From positions 37,774,492 to 37,838,491 of the forward strand of contig NC_054701.1 of assembly GCF_016097555.1 (NCBI RefSeq): 64,000 bases of DNA, written 5' to 3'. Shown piece after piece: positions 10,716 through 24,902 of this stretch; the first letter of the stretch is position 1; every line of letters begins with the position of its first letter. The notes under the pieces are model-generated. The model searched no databases. It saw only the letters and a program-made list of their open reading frames with translations, and had not been told where the DNA came from. Origin of the DNA: Gigantopelta aegis (taxonomy: Eukaryota > Mollusca > Gastropoda > Neomphalida > Peltospiridae). Both the position numbers and the translations under genes were made by a program.

Positions 10716-13700
10716 TAGTTATTTATTTTGAATCTCTCATATAGTTAAAGTTATGATTTGCAAAACCGTCATATACGACATGCACTTCAAAACTAATTTG
10801 AGAAATAGTATTTCAATGGAATATTTTTTGCTTTCTTTCTTGATGCTTATAGACGAACCTTTGCTACTAATGGGAAAATATAGCGGGTTTCCTCAGATAG
10901 ACTAAATGTCAGAATGATCAAATGTTTGAAATCCAGTACTCGACGATGAATACATCAGTGTGCTCCAGTGGTGTCGTTAAACAAAACAAATTTTAACTTT
11001 AACCTTTTATTCTTTCATTTATTTACTGGTTTTTTTATATTTATCGAACACAGCTCGCCAATTATTAACGGTATTTTCTTTAGCGAAAATGCTAAATACG
11101 TTTTTAAGGTTTCTTTAAATGCAATATTTAGTTTTGGCAGACTGTAGAAATACTTAACCTAATTGCTTCTTTCATTTCATTTGAAGTTATTTTCGTGCTT
11201 ATATCCAATTAAGGTTCAAGCACGCTGTCCTGGCCACACATCTCAGCTATCTAGGATCTCTTTCCAGGACAGTGGGGTTAGTTGTTAGTGGTTAATGAGA
11301 GAGAAGAGGGTGTAGTGATCTTACACCTACCCAATGAGTCGTTAAAACTCGCTCTGGGTTTGAGCCGGTACCCAGTACCTACCAGCCATATGTCCGATGG
11401 CTTACCCACGACACCACCGAGGCCGGTAATTGCTTCCAAAGCTATTCCAATGAGACCTAAGAACTTTTTTTTTTTAATAAAACGGTTAACTAATGCAAAA
11501 TCATGCATGTTGTTTTCACCCTACACCATTCCTTGTGTTTTTTTAGCCTCGCTACTTAAGACATAATTATAGACACAGTCTGGTTAACTTCAACGGGCAC
11601 TGGTAATAATTGTTAGCGTTGTTTCTTTTTTATAAATGTTAGTTCCTGATTTGCATTAGTGCTTTATAATGATTTTTCTTATTTAAAATAATTTAAATAA
11701 TTTTGTGAAAAACAAATGTACTGAGTGTTATTCGGCATTCAGTGATTAATTTGTTAGTTACGTTCCGCCATGTTTTGATATCTGCAAAATACATCAACGT
11801 TCATTATTTAATTTGTTCTTGTTTCAAATTTAAACTCGTATATTAATTTCGAAAACTCGAACTCCCTGAAACTCGAACTATTTCCTTGTTCCCGTATGTA
11901 TTTTGAATGCTAGCAAAAAGCATTTCATACCCCTCGTCCCCTGCTCGTCTATTACATAATTATTGAACAACTCATTTAACTACTGACCAGATATTCTCTA
12001 TTTTTTTATTATGACAATTCCACTGAGAGAGCCACCTTTGCGTGAATTCCATTTCAATTCGAACTCTACAATTTAAGTTTTGTCTCCAACACACACAGTA
12101 AGACTAACGTAAAGTTTTCGGGAGTAGTCATTCATCAGAAATTGTGTGGACATCGATTCAGCAATGTGAATTACAACAAGAAGCGACAGACCGTAATGCA
12201 TATCATTTTGGGCTTCTTATTACTTTAGCGCTTATATCCAGCTAAGCCGTGGTATGTGTTGTTCTGTCCCTGGAAAAAGATATTTTGCTGCTAATGGAAA
12301 ATGTAGCGGGTTTCCTCTGAAGACTGTTTCAGAATTATTAAATGTTTGACATCCAACAGACTATGATTAATAAATTAACCAATGTGCTCTGATGGCGGCG
12401 TTGAATAAGACCATTATATCCAGTTCAAATTCCCTATCCTAGGCACACACTTAAACTGTCTGGAATACCTGGTTAGAACATAAGCATGCTTTCCTGGGTA
12501 CATACCTTCACTTTCACCATAGAGAGAAATTCAATATAATGATCGCAGATTCCTCACTGAGTCATACGGGTGTTTTTTTTTCGTGTTTTTGTTTTTTGTT
12601 TTTTTTACTCAGGATACAATATTACGCGTGTAACCTGGTTGCGTTTACTATTACACGAATCAATGTTGTAAAGTAGGTAAAACTAAATCAAGCACCAGAC
12701 AGCATAATCTAGATAAATGTGAATGTTATCCGTGACTTGGAACACAAAGTCCATCATAGATTTAGATAACAGCCATGAAATTGACGGTTTGTTTCTTTAC
12801 AAACGACAAATGTAGATTACCAACAGCTTGTCTGGTAAATCGTTCAGGTCGCTGAATCGTTGATTAAATTCAATTGTACAGTACTGACATGGAATTTTAA
12901 TTTAAAGCCTTAATATTGTTTTTAATACAGACTTCTTTAGATTGGGGGGGGGGGGGGGGGGTAGCTCAGTCGGTTGAGTGCTTGCCTGGGGTGCTTGCGT
13001 CGTAGGATCGAACCACCTCTGTGGATCCATTCAACTTATTGAGATTTTTCTCGTTCCAACCAGTGCACCACAACTGGTCATGGGATGTGGTATGTGCTTT
13101 CCAGTCTGTGGAAAAGTGCATATAAAAGATCCCTTGCTGCTAATGGACAAATGTAGCGGGTTTCCTCTGATGACTACGTGTCAGAATTACCAAATGTTTG
13201 ACATCCAATAGCCGATGATTAATTAAGCAACGTGCTTTAGCGGTGTCGTTAAACAAAACAAACTTTAATTTTCTATGGATCAGCTCGTTTTAATGTAAAT
13301 GTCTGTAACATTTTAAAACCTTTAGCTTGTCCACCGCAGTGTGAAATCAGCTCTACTGGTTATAAAAGGTTTGTTTGTTTTATTTAACGACGCCACTAGA
13401 GCATATTGATTTTTATCTTATCATCGTCAAACATATGGTCATTCTGACACTGTTTTTAGAGGAAACCCGCTGTCGCCACATAGGCTACTCTTTTACGACA
13501 GGCAGCAAGGGATCTTTTATTTGCGCTTCCCACAGGCAGGTTAGCACAAACCATGGCCTTTGTTGAACCAGTTATGGATCACTGGTCGGTGCAAGTGGTT
13601 TACACCTACCCATTGAGCCTTGCGGAGCACTCACTCGGGGTTTGGAATCAGTATCTGGATTAAAAATTCCATGCCTCGACTGGGATCCGAATCCAGTACC

Positions 13701-16700
13701 AACCAGCTTGTACACCGATGTCCTAACCACGACGCTACCGAGGCCGGTCTCTACTGGTAATAGTTATATAGACCACTGGATACTGAGTCCACCGGTACGA
13801 CGTGTATGTCATTTGCAAATGAAATGTTCTAGTGATAGGGTTTTGCTTAGATACCAATCCTAAGACATAGGTTGCCCTGCGTTCTGTACTTCTTCACACG
13901 CAAGACATAAAATATGTTTACGATGGCATGACTTGCCAACATAACTCTTTTTTCCCACGTGAATCCAGTGTGATGGCTACTTCTACAACCTATCAACGAA
14001 CGTACAGACAAAAACTGCACTAATAATCTAACTATCACTTCAAGATTTACACTTACATCAAACTAGAAAGCCACCCTTGAGAAGAACGAGTTTAAAGCAA
14101 TTAGAAAAACAAACGGAAGTCCCTGACCTTGCGTTGGAGTCACATATTCACGGGCGTTAAGAATGTACTGATATGAAAGCCATATTTCAAAACAATCGCG
14201 AATTAATAAAGTTCATCAAGTTCTAAAAAAACTTAACACATAGCTGTGGAGTGGCATTGATGGGCTGGGGTGTGCCGAGTGTTCGGTCGGTTTAGTCGGT
14301 CTGTGTGATGAGCATTAGGCATCAAACTAGAATGGGGGAACAAATGTAAAATGATAAACAAAATGTAACAAAAGCAAACTAATTATCAGATATCATATAC
14401 TAAAGTTATTGTGACACACAAAAGACAAAGATAATTGATGATAAGTTTTTACTGCCATATATGAAAAATTATAACATGGGAAGAGAAATGGTCGAAGGTA
14501 TGGAAACGAGCAATAGTCCACGAAAAGGGCACACCTGCCATATGCAAATGAGCCACATCACTGGAGGGGGTCCAGAGCGAAGTTCACACAGTCAGTAACG
14601 AGTGTGTCCACCTTAAGCATTGATACAGGCGTGGGTCCGTCGTCTCATTGAGGTCACTAAACGCTGGAGAAAGGGATGGTACGGACTGCGAGGGTTGCTA
14701 GCTGGAACCTGTTTCGCAGATGCGTGGTTTGGATCCATGTGTTTTGGCGAAGGGTTCTCACGGGTGGTCGGCCGCTACGGGGACGGTCCCAGGCCTGGTT
14801 GTTTTGTTGATATCGTTGCCATAAGTGCCATATGGTGTTTCTGTAGACGTTAAACTGACGTGCGACGTCACGCTGCGAGGTCCCAAATTCAAGCATCCCT
14901 ATGACTCGCCATCTGTCATTTTCACTGAGGTGTGGCATGACGAAATTGCATCAAACAGTTCACTAATGATATTTTTCTAACTTCTGGACTTCTGAAGGCT
15001 GCACAGAGTGGCAATGATTTGCGACTGAATGTCTGGCCTTTTATGATGAACACTGGATAGCATTTCTCCCGAATATTTCATGTTTCTTGCACAAGGCATG
15101 CAATCGTTGCAACAACTGCTTGGTTGCATTTCTTCGAGCTGTTCCATGCACATTTTCTCTGGTTTACATCCATAAATCCATTCACAAATTTATTACTCCA
15201 GACAATCCATGTCACAATAACTTTTGCCTTTGAGTATAGTTACTCGTGCACATTATTATAGTAAATACATGTTCAGCTGTGTATGTCAAGTGACATACGT
15301 AAAAACAAAACAAAAAACGAACGAATGAATGAACAATAAAAAAAAACCCCAAACCCACATCATCAACAACAAAACAAAACAAAAAACAAAAACAGTTGTA
15401 TAATTAATTACCAGTAGCAGGACTAGACACATTTAGTAGAGGTTAACAACAGATTAATTGCAATACAAAAGTGTATATGCAATATTGCAGTACACTTTTG
15501 AGTCGTTGGTTTTTATTTATTTTGGGGTTGGGTTTTTTGCACTCTTATCAGCAATGTTTTAAAAACAAATTCCGAATACAATCATGGCTAGACAAACATA
15601 TGGCGCTAGTAAATCAATTTACCTGTCTTTTCATGCATTCTGAGTATCTCCAACACGGTAATTAACAATAGTAATACTGCATTAAATGAATCATATTTTA
15701 ATACACGTATTGATTTTCACACATGCACGGGATACATATCGCTGGATATGTTATATGTACTGATGGAAAGAAATAAGAGAACATAAATATTATATAACTG
15801 AATAGTTAACCGTGTTACTGGTATTCAGTCCCACTTTTCGTGTCAACTTTATTCCGGGACTGGATTTAGCTCAGTCGGTTGAGCGTTCGCCTGAGGTGCT
15901 TGCGTTGTAGGATCGAACCACCTCGGCGGATCCATTCAACTGTTTGGGTCTGTTCACGTTCCAACCAGTGCACCACAACTGGTCAAAGGCCGTGGTATGT
16001 GTTTTCCTGTGTGTGGCAAAGTACATATAAATGAACCCTTGCTGCTAATGAGATAAAATGTAGCGGGTTTCCTCTGATGACGAAGTGTCAGAATGACCAA
16101 ATGTTTGACATCAAATAGCCGATGATTTAATAAACCAATGTGCTCTAGTGGTGTCGTTAGACAAAACAAACTTTAACTATTTTATTCAGGTAAACTACTC
16201 AACTAGTTAGTTAAATGGGTCTCAATACCATGTGCTCCCTCATTTCCTTTCATCAGTATACATTTTTATTGATACTAAGGAAAGATTACATTTTAATGAC
16301 GTGTTCAAAAGAAAATTTACTAGTATTAGTGTCAGATTTCCCATAGAAGTCATATTACTAATAATCACCCCAAAATATTAATAAAACTTCTTTTTTGATA
16401 CTTGACAGGCCGTGGTGGTAATACTTACGACGGCAATCTAATTAAAATTAGCTCCATTATTACATGTGGTAGACCAGTAGAGCTAATTTTAATCAGATTG
16501 TTATGACGGGTGCCATCAGTGGAGCAAGATATGCTCACCTTTCGCAAACACCCGGACTAATTTCAGCCAGACCGAGCAGAAAAAACGTCCGCTAGCCTGG
16601 TTTATGCGCTTCACGCTAAACCAAATGGACACGTCGGAAACCAGTCAAATAGTTCGCGAACGTTAGCGAAATGTTCGCTAGCTGAACGTAGGCATGATAT

Positions 16701-17618
16701 TGTCACTGTTTTGACAATGAGCCATGAGTTCACGTCATCATAGTAGTATTTATTCCTATGAGCTCTGTCCTGTGCTAGTTTCCATTTCGTAAACTAGTCT
16801 GGGAGTAGAAGTCCTCTTTGTGGCAGTCAAAAGGATGTATTGTCCAGTAAAGGATTTCTTCTGCAGTTGCTGTCCTATAGACGAGGTACTAGATAGAGAT
16901 TCATGGAATCAAACACTAGTTTGCCAAAGGCCCATTTGACTGCATTGTACAGAGATACGGTCTTAATCACGGGTAACGTTTTTGTTGTTTACAATTATGT
17001 ACGTATTTATGTGCTGCTGTTGTTGTTATTGTTATTGTTGATGATGATGATGTTGTTTTCTGTTATTGATGTATGCTTCTGTTTTGTTGTTGATATTGTT
17101 TTTGTTAGTTGTATAAACTACACATTGCACGCAAAATGTTGGAAAGTTCTGGTTGCAGTAAAAAGAAAATTAAATAGTAATTTATGTCTTCGCATTTCAG
17201 CTTCACCTCCAATGTCATGGGGAAGAGCAAGAAATTTAACAGGATTCTGGTTTGTAATTTAAAAATTATTTTTGTACAGATATTAAAAAGTCACATAACC
17301 CGAGTTTCAGAGATACTTTCCTTTCCTGTTTTGCATAAAATGCAGTTTGAGAACTTAGTACAAACATCAGGACGACCATAGACACACTGGAATTGTTAAA
17401 AGTGTGTATTTGTGTTTGCGAGATGGGCGTAGGGGTACTGTATATTTAATTCGTTTGACCATCACCCCACGTTTGTGCTTCTGACGCCTAGTTAGCAGAT
17501 ATTCGTTTGTTTTAAGTAAACTTTATATTTATATAACGAAAAAAAATCTATATTTTCTACTATTATATATTGTATTATGTTCCCGACAAGTATAGCTTTT
17601 TTTAACGACTATTATTAC

Positions 17619-17662
<44 letters not shown>

Positions 17663-19638
17663 AAATAACGTTTAAGCAACTAGAAACATTAGAACGACCA
17701 GAAACACGTTGGATATAGAGCCACTGACGTTATAAACAAGAACATATATTTAAAGTCGTTAAGAAAGCCTTGAATTATTTGTCGGCAACGTCTTATGATG
17801 GCACCAAACTGAGGACAGTGTCTTTAAAACTTGTATTACACCAGGATGCTGGGGTTGTGCAACAACTTCGCCTACGTTGTGATGCTCAGTGCCGCCTACG
17901 ACATCCTCACGGAAGAAGAGAAGGCTGCGAATGGCACCAACACAACGGTAACCGAGTTTACTTTGGGGGGGGGGGGGGGGGGGGATTTCAATAACTCATA
18001 TTTCTCCTCAGTTTTTTTTCTCCAATTGTCATTCCCACGGCCATATCTGAGGTTGGGGCAAGAGAAACATATTAAAACGTGTCTTGTTGCTTTGAAGTAC
18101 GTGAGATTGTACCACAGTGATAGGAGGTGAATCATGCATCATGCATGCATCACAGCTGACGGAATATAATTCATTTGGTAGAGCGCTGCCTGGGGTGCTT
18201 GGATCGCAGGATCGAATCCCCCTGAACATTCATTCTCGGACTACCCCCCCCCCCCCCCCGTCCCAATTTAACCAGTACCAAAGGAATGGTTATATCAAAG
18301 GCCGTGGTATGTGCTATTCTGTCTGTGGGAAAGTGCATATAAAATATCCCTTACTACGTGTCAGAATTATCAAATGTTTCACATCCAACAGCCGATGACT
18401 AATAAATCAATGTGTTCTAGTGGTGTCGTTAAACAAAACAAAGTTTATCAACATCAGCTACTCGGCTTTAAGTATGCAGATAAGTATCATACATTGACTT
18501 TAATACGTATCATACATTGACTTTAATACGTATCATACATTGACTTTAATACGTATCATACATTGACTTTAATACGTTTTCCAAAGTTAAAGTTTGTTTT
18601 GTTTAACGACACCACTAGAGCACATTGATTTAATAATCATTGGTTATTGGATGTCAATCATTTGGTCATTCTGACATGTAGTCCCCAAAGGAAGTCTGCT
18701 ATATCTTTCTATTAACGGCAAGAGCTACACTTCCCACACACAGGTCTGTACATACCACGACCTTTGTTATACATGTCGTGAGTACGGAGTAAGACTTCTA
18801 TAACATATAAAACGAGTGTCAAGAATAAGAATATGAAAATCTAGATAGGTTAAAAACACAAATAAGACGAATGAGAATATATTAAGAATATATGTCAAGG
18901 TTCAATGAATGACCTGAAATGTTTAATTAAAAACATTTAATGGCACAACTATTTTAAGATATATTCAGTTAATTATGGCCAGATTTTACGATCATAAAAC
19001 ATTTATTATTATTATTATTGTTATTGTTGTTGTTGTTGTTGTTGTTGTTATTGTTACCTGTGTTCCAGACAGTGGCGCCAATTTCCACTAGTGCACCTCT
19101 GACCTTGATGACTTCAGAAATATCTCCAAACAATAAGGTATGTAGTTTTATAATACTATTTTACAGTTTTCTAACAAAATGAAAATAATCCCAGTAATAT
19201 AAACGAACAAACAAACAAAGAAACAAATAATAAACAAATTAATTAATTTATTAACGAAATATTGTTTAATTAATTAACAGAAGATTTCATAATCCGAATA
19301 AAGCCTATACTCTGAAATGATCCACGAAAACTGTTTGGAATATCAAATATTTATCATGCTGACTGGTTGGTGAATTCAGTTAATAACAATGTTTAATTTT
19401 AATTTTTATATCACGAAAGACTACCGTGTACCTGGAATGTAACAAGATCGGAACAGGAGTAAGTATTTTAGTAAATTATATAGTAATTCATATGCATATC
19501 TTTAAATCGTTTGGGCCCTGTAAAACTAATGTAAAATACGAATCTATATATAAAGATTTCACTTAACATTAATAAACAACTTTGATTACTGGATAGTTGA
19601 CAAACGAATTTGAAGTAATGTTCAGTGTGTATGTCTGT

Positions 19639-19723
<85 letters not shown>

Positions 19724-22700
19724 GTGTGTGTGCGCGTGTGTGTGTGTGTGTACGTGTGTGTGTGTGCATGTGTGTGTGTGCGTGTGTGTGTGTGTGTGTT
19801 TAAATAATATATATTTTTAGGTTTTGTTTTTGCATTTATTACGTACATCTCGAACCCATGCATCTAATACACTAATAGGACTTATTTGAAATGGAGAACT
19901 GTGCAGGTTATTTGTATTTTGCATTTATTACGTACATCTCGAACCCGTATGTCTAATACACTAATAGGACTTATTTGAAATGGAGAACTGTGCAGGTTAT
20001 TTGTATTTTGCATTTATTACGTACATCTCGAACCCATGCATCTAATACACTAATAGGACTTATTTGAAATGGAGAACTGTGCAGGTTTTTTGTATTTTGC
20101 ATTTATTACGTACATCTCGAACCCATGCATCTAATACACTAATAGGACTTATTTGAAATGGAGAACTGTGCAGGTTATTTGTATTTTGCATTTATTACGT
20201 ACATCTCGAACCCGTATGTCTAATACACTAATAGGACTTATTTGAAATGGAGAACTGTGCAGGTTATTTGTATTTTGCATTTATTACGTACATCTCGAAC
20301 CCATGCATCTAATACACTAATAGGACTTATTTGAAATGGAGAACTGTGCAGGTTATTTGTATTTTGCATTTATTACGTACATCTCGAACCCATGCATCTA
20401 ATACACTAATAGGACTTATTTGAAATGGAGAACTGTGCAGGTTATTTGTATTTTGCATTTATTACGTACATCTCGAACCCGTATATCTAATACACTAATA
20501 GGACTTATTTGAAATGGAGAACTGTGCAGGTTATTTGTATTTTGCATTTTCAGGCAATATTACTTGCAGATATTCTTCCAACATTGTTAATTAAGTTGAC
20601 AGCACCCTGGTACATGCAAAAAATTAAATATTGGTAAGTGTTTCATTTATGCATTTACGGTATTTATGTGCATTTATCATAATAATAATAATGATGATGA
20701 TGATAATAATAATGATGATGATGATGATGATGATGATGATAATAATAATATTTTCTATAATAAATGTTAACTCACATTAGATTAAAACAGCTTATGTTTG
20801 TATATAGGTGCTTATTTTGACCATTGTTTAATCCTGTATTTCCTCTGTTCTACGAGTCATTTTAGTACTACTAGTATACATATAACTCACAAATATAGGG
20901 CCACTCATGCCTACATATACAATTAAACAATATTCCATGGAAGCATATCTCAAACCAACCAAGTGCCTCACGGTCTGAATATTGACCATTATATAATAGT
21001 ATTGGTTGTTTATGACAACCCTACTAAACATATGGATATGAGCAGAATAAACCCGGCCGATAACCGGTTATTTTATTTATTGTTCAATCCATATAACACC
21101 GAAAATTAATTACTGTTTTCCCGAGTAGTATGTCCATGCATGTTGAATGCCTTCGCACTTAAAATATCTATGCACCAAAGGCAAAATAGTTAATTTAACA
21201 ATCAAAACCATCAACTAGAAATAAAAGAATTAGTAACATTGAACAATACAACATTCATTTGCTGGTCATAACTAGTGTAAAAGTAGTTCCGTCTCAAAAA
21301 GCTGTATTGTTGGTAAGTGGCCGAACATATAGAAATTTATCTTGTCATCATATTTTGCGAATGCATATGGTGATTGTAGAATAAAACATGGTATTCTGCG
21401 TCTGGATGAAGCTTACGATATGTATTCTATACATATTTGGTCATTCACAAACCTTCAATTGATTCATTTCCAGATAAGGTTTGAAAGGTTTTGAGTTATT
21501 TTAGGGAATGCGTCGAGACGAATTTGCACACATAATATAATAATATTTTACGTTAATTGTAGTTAATGAATTAACAAGTCAAACAAGAAATTAAGTTTTA
21601 AGCAAAAGTACACTACAGTATTTCAAGAGACAAAAGCATTTTAAGAGAAACAAACATTTTAACGTTTTGTTGTATGTTTTGTTTGGTGCCAGGATCAGGG
21701 TGGTGCTAACAGTGTTGTTTGCCCTTGCGAGTTTTCTTATCGTCGGTTTGTCTGAAGTCATTTGGGCCAATATATTTGGTAAGTGAAGCACCCACTTGAG
21801 CTAAAGTTATTCAGACATGTTTGGGTAAGTATGCTTGGTAAGTGAAGTATACACTTTGTGAAAAGATTGATCAACATAGGTTTCATTAACATAATATTAT
21901 CCCACGTGTGGCTAAACATAGTGGTACAACCGTGCCTGTAGAAATGTATTTGTGCCGACACACTCACTAAGACAGTCCAATACCTTTCCTACGAGCCTGA
22001 AAACAATATTTAATAAGTGAACTATACAGATGTACACAAGACAAGCACGTGAAAAGCAAAACTAACAACATTCTCTCACGAAAAACAGTCCTGATAGGAA
22101 AACAAACCTTAAGCTTACAATGATTATTAATTATTGTTGTTCTTTTTTCCTTAGGCGTTGTCTGTGCAAGTATCAGTGCTGGAGTTGGTGAGATAACATT
22201 TCTCAGTCTTTCAACTTTCTACCACAGGTAAATACACGGACAGCAAGCAAAGTGATGCATTAAAATCTATATACATGTATGTGGATACTTTGCTATCTCC
22301 AGTTAAGCAGAGTAAATACAAAGGCAGCAAGAACAGTGATGTATTAAAGACCATATATGTGGATAATTTGCTATCTCTGGACAGTTAAACAGAGTAGGTC
22401 ATCAAATAATGAAAATGCAAAGAAAAGATTTAAAATGCGGTACTTCCTGATAGGCATAACATGATGGGTCCATGACATGTTATGTGTTGGTCAAAAATTA
22501 AAAAGTTAAAGGGCAAGAAATTGCATTTAAACGTTTCTTTGATGAACGATTTTTTTTTGTTATCTCCCGATTAAATAAAATAATTCAATGGATTTTTGAA
22601 TGTTTTACAACACCAAAGCACAAACAAACAATAATCTTCCATTGAGTGCCAAATTAATGTATGTGAACAAAAGAAAATCCAATGGCTACACCATTCGTAA

Positions 22701-22763
22701 ATATTTTGCTAGTAACAATCATATTTTATTGCCCCGAACTATATTTTCATTTCAGTTAATAGC

Positions 22764-22834
<71 letters not shown>

Positions 22835-24871
22835 TATATATTTTTTTATTATATTACTTTTCAGAGATGTGGTGTCCACGTGGTCTTCTGGGACAGGTGG
22901 CGCTGGTATATTTGGGGCATTGGCCTATGCCGCGATTACTGCCCTTGTGTCACCTCGAGTAACTCTGTACATTTTCACTGTAATACCTGTTATCATGGGT
23001 CTCAGGTGTGCACATATACACATATGTTTGCTTATACAGAATACACAAACATACAGGCATAAATACAAAAATATACACTTCTCAAATACATATAGAAAAG
23101 TTCCTCTCCTGTTTTATTTGTCAATATTATTTTCACTTAATTTTACTTCGTGATCTCTTTCAAGGTCGGTAAACTTAATTATAGTACGTACATAAATATA
23201 CACATTCATACACATTGACATAGAGGGGCATTAAAAAAACTCAAAGACTTCTATGAAATTTGTATGCTGTTTTGAAAAAACCCCAGTGGTTTGCAGAATT
23301 TACTGTTGAAGATAACCTACTGTTCAGACGTCCAAAAAAGGCATCAAATAATTAAAATGCAAAATCAAAAAGTTGTAAAACAAAACTCATGGTTAAGTGT
23401 TCGTCAAAAGAGGTAAGAAATGCAAAAATTTCAGTAATAGTCAAATCGTTAATTACTTATAGAAAGGTATCACAATACTCGGGGCTTACTATGCAATATG
23501 CAAGGTTGCGGCATGATATTACAAGTAAATCTGGCACAAGATTGCAGAGAAGTGCATGTGTTCTTAAATGACAATGCCCCAACTTACACAGTTAAACATC
23601 TTAGGGTTTTTTCTGCAGCATCTAATTCAGGCTTCATGTTACTTCCCCATCATCCATATTCCCTTGACTCTGTCTCAGACTTTCATGTATTTCCTAAAGT
23701 GAAAGCCAAATAATGACGTCATTACCATGGTTGAACATTTTGGGGGTTCCAAGGTAAAACATTCTGTCACACAGGAATAGTGAAGTTGGAGAAGCGCTGG
23801 ACTAAATGCATAGAGATACATGTTAATTAGACTGAAACATGATGGAAACAAATGTGTTATGGCTGAAATGAAAGTAGGTCGGGCTACGGACATTTTGAAT
23901 ACCCACACGTAACTAGTTCATCAAGATAAATCTCGAGTGTAGGGCACAGTCAAAGGTTTATCTCGATGGACTCCTGGTACAGATACTTACACACTTACCA
24001 ATACATAATCTCATAAACATAAACATACTCGTACAAATACTAGTACATATAGCTATATATTACTAATAATATAAACTTAAATTCTTAAATAGAGGGCGGG
24101 ACGTAGCCCAGTGGTAAAGCGCTCGCTTAATGCGCGATCGGTTTGGGATCGATCCCCGTCAGTGGGCCCATTGGGTTATTTCTCGTTCCAGCCAGTGCAC
24201 CATGACTTGTATATTAAAGGCCGTGGTATGTGCTATCCTGTCTGTGGGATGGTGCATATAAAAGATCCCTTGCTACTAATAGAAAAATATAGCGGGTTAT
24301 ATGTAAAAATTACCAAATGTTTAACATCCAATAGCTGACGATTAATATATCAGTGTGCTCTAGTGGTGTCGTTAAACAAAATAAACTTTAACTTTATTCC
24401 TATATACATCTAAAGCTGTGTACATAATGCAGAGTTTGCTACGTTTTGATTATTTAAATACTCTCTATAAAAAATCAACAAACAAACCATCTTACGACTA
24501 GGGGGCCTTTTGATGATAAATATGCTTTAATTTGAAATTTATTTCTTTTCAGCTATTTTCTATTACTTACAAGCTATGAAAAGACAGCTGACTTATTACC
24601 TGCTAAAAGTGATGAGTCAATGCTTATTAAAAAAGGTAATTGAAGTTTTAAATAACATCATTTGTTACGAAATATTCCCCCAATGTCATCTGCCATGATA
24701 TTGCTTCAAAGTTTGGGTATAGGTTTAACTTTGAGCTCTGGGTATGGACTAAAATTCCAGCTTTGAGATGGGTTCTAGTTGGCGTCTGAGTGCCAAGATT
24801 TCACTAGACTGAAGGTTGCCAATCTACTGGATCTGCATTGACATGTACAGAGGCGGATCCAACAGGGGAGT

Positions 24872-24902
<31 letters not shown>

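Larger units (their letters stand above)
12627..14250. repeat. Ancient duplicated segment, copy B
   Basis: Partner of 5424-8060; shared blocks include AACACAAAGTCCATCATAGA-like and GACTTGCCAAC-like stretches in the same order. Confidence 0.6.

Noticed and set aside
19468..19863. 131-codon minus-strand ORF
   Set aside because: Translation of the (GT)n tract in CLN3 intron 5.
19831..20549. CRISPR-like array
   Set aside because: Units are contiguous 89-bp repeats with no unique spacers, in a eukaryotic intron.
23498..23713. Functional gene on the 71-codon ORF
   Set aside because: It is a frameshifted mariner transposase fragment.
23920..23968. Inverted GATAAATCTCGAG-like repeat
   Set aside because: Arms match only partly and probably belong to the decayed mariner end.
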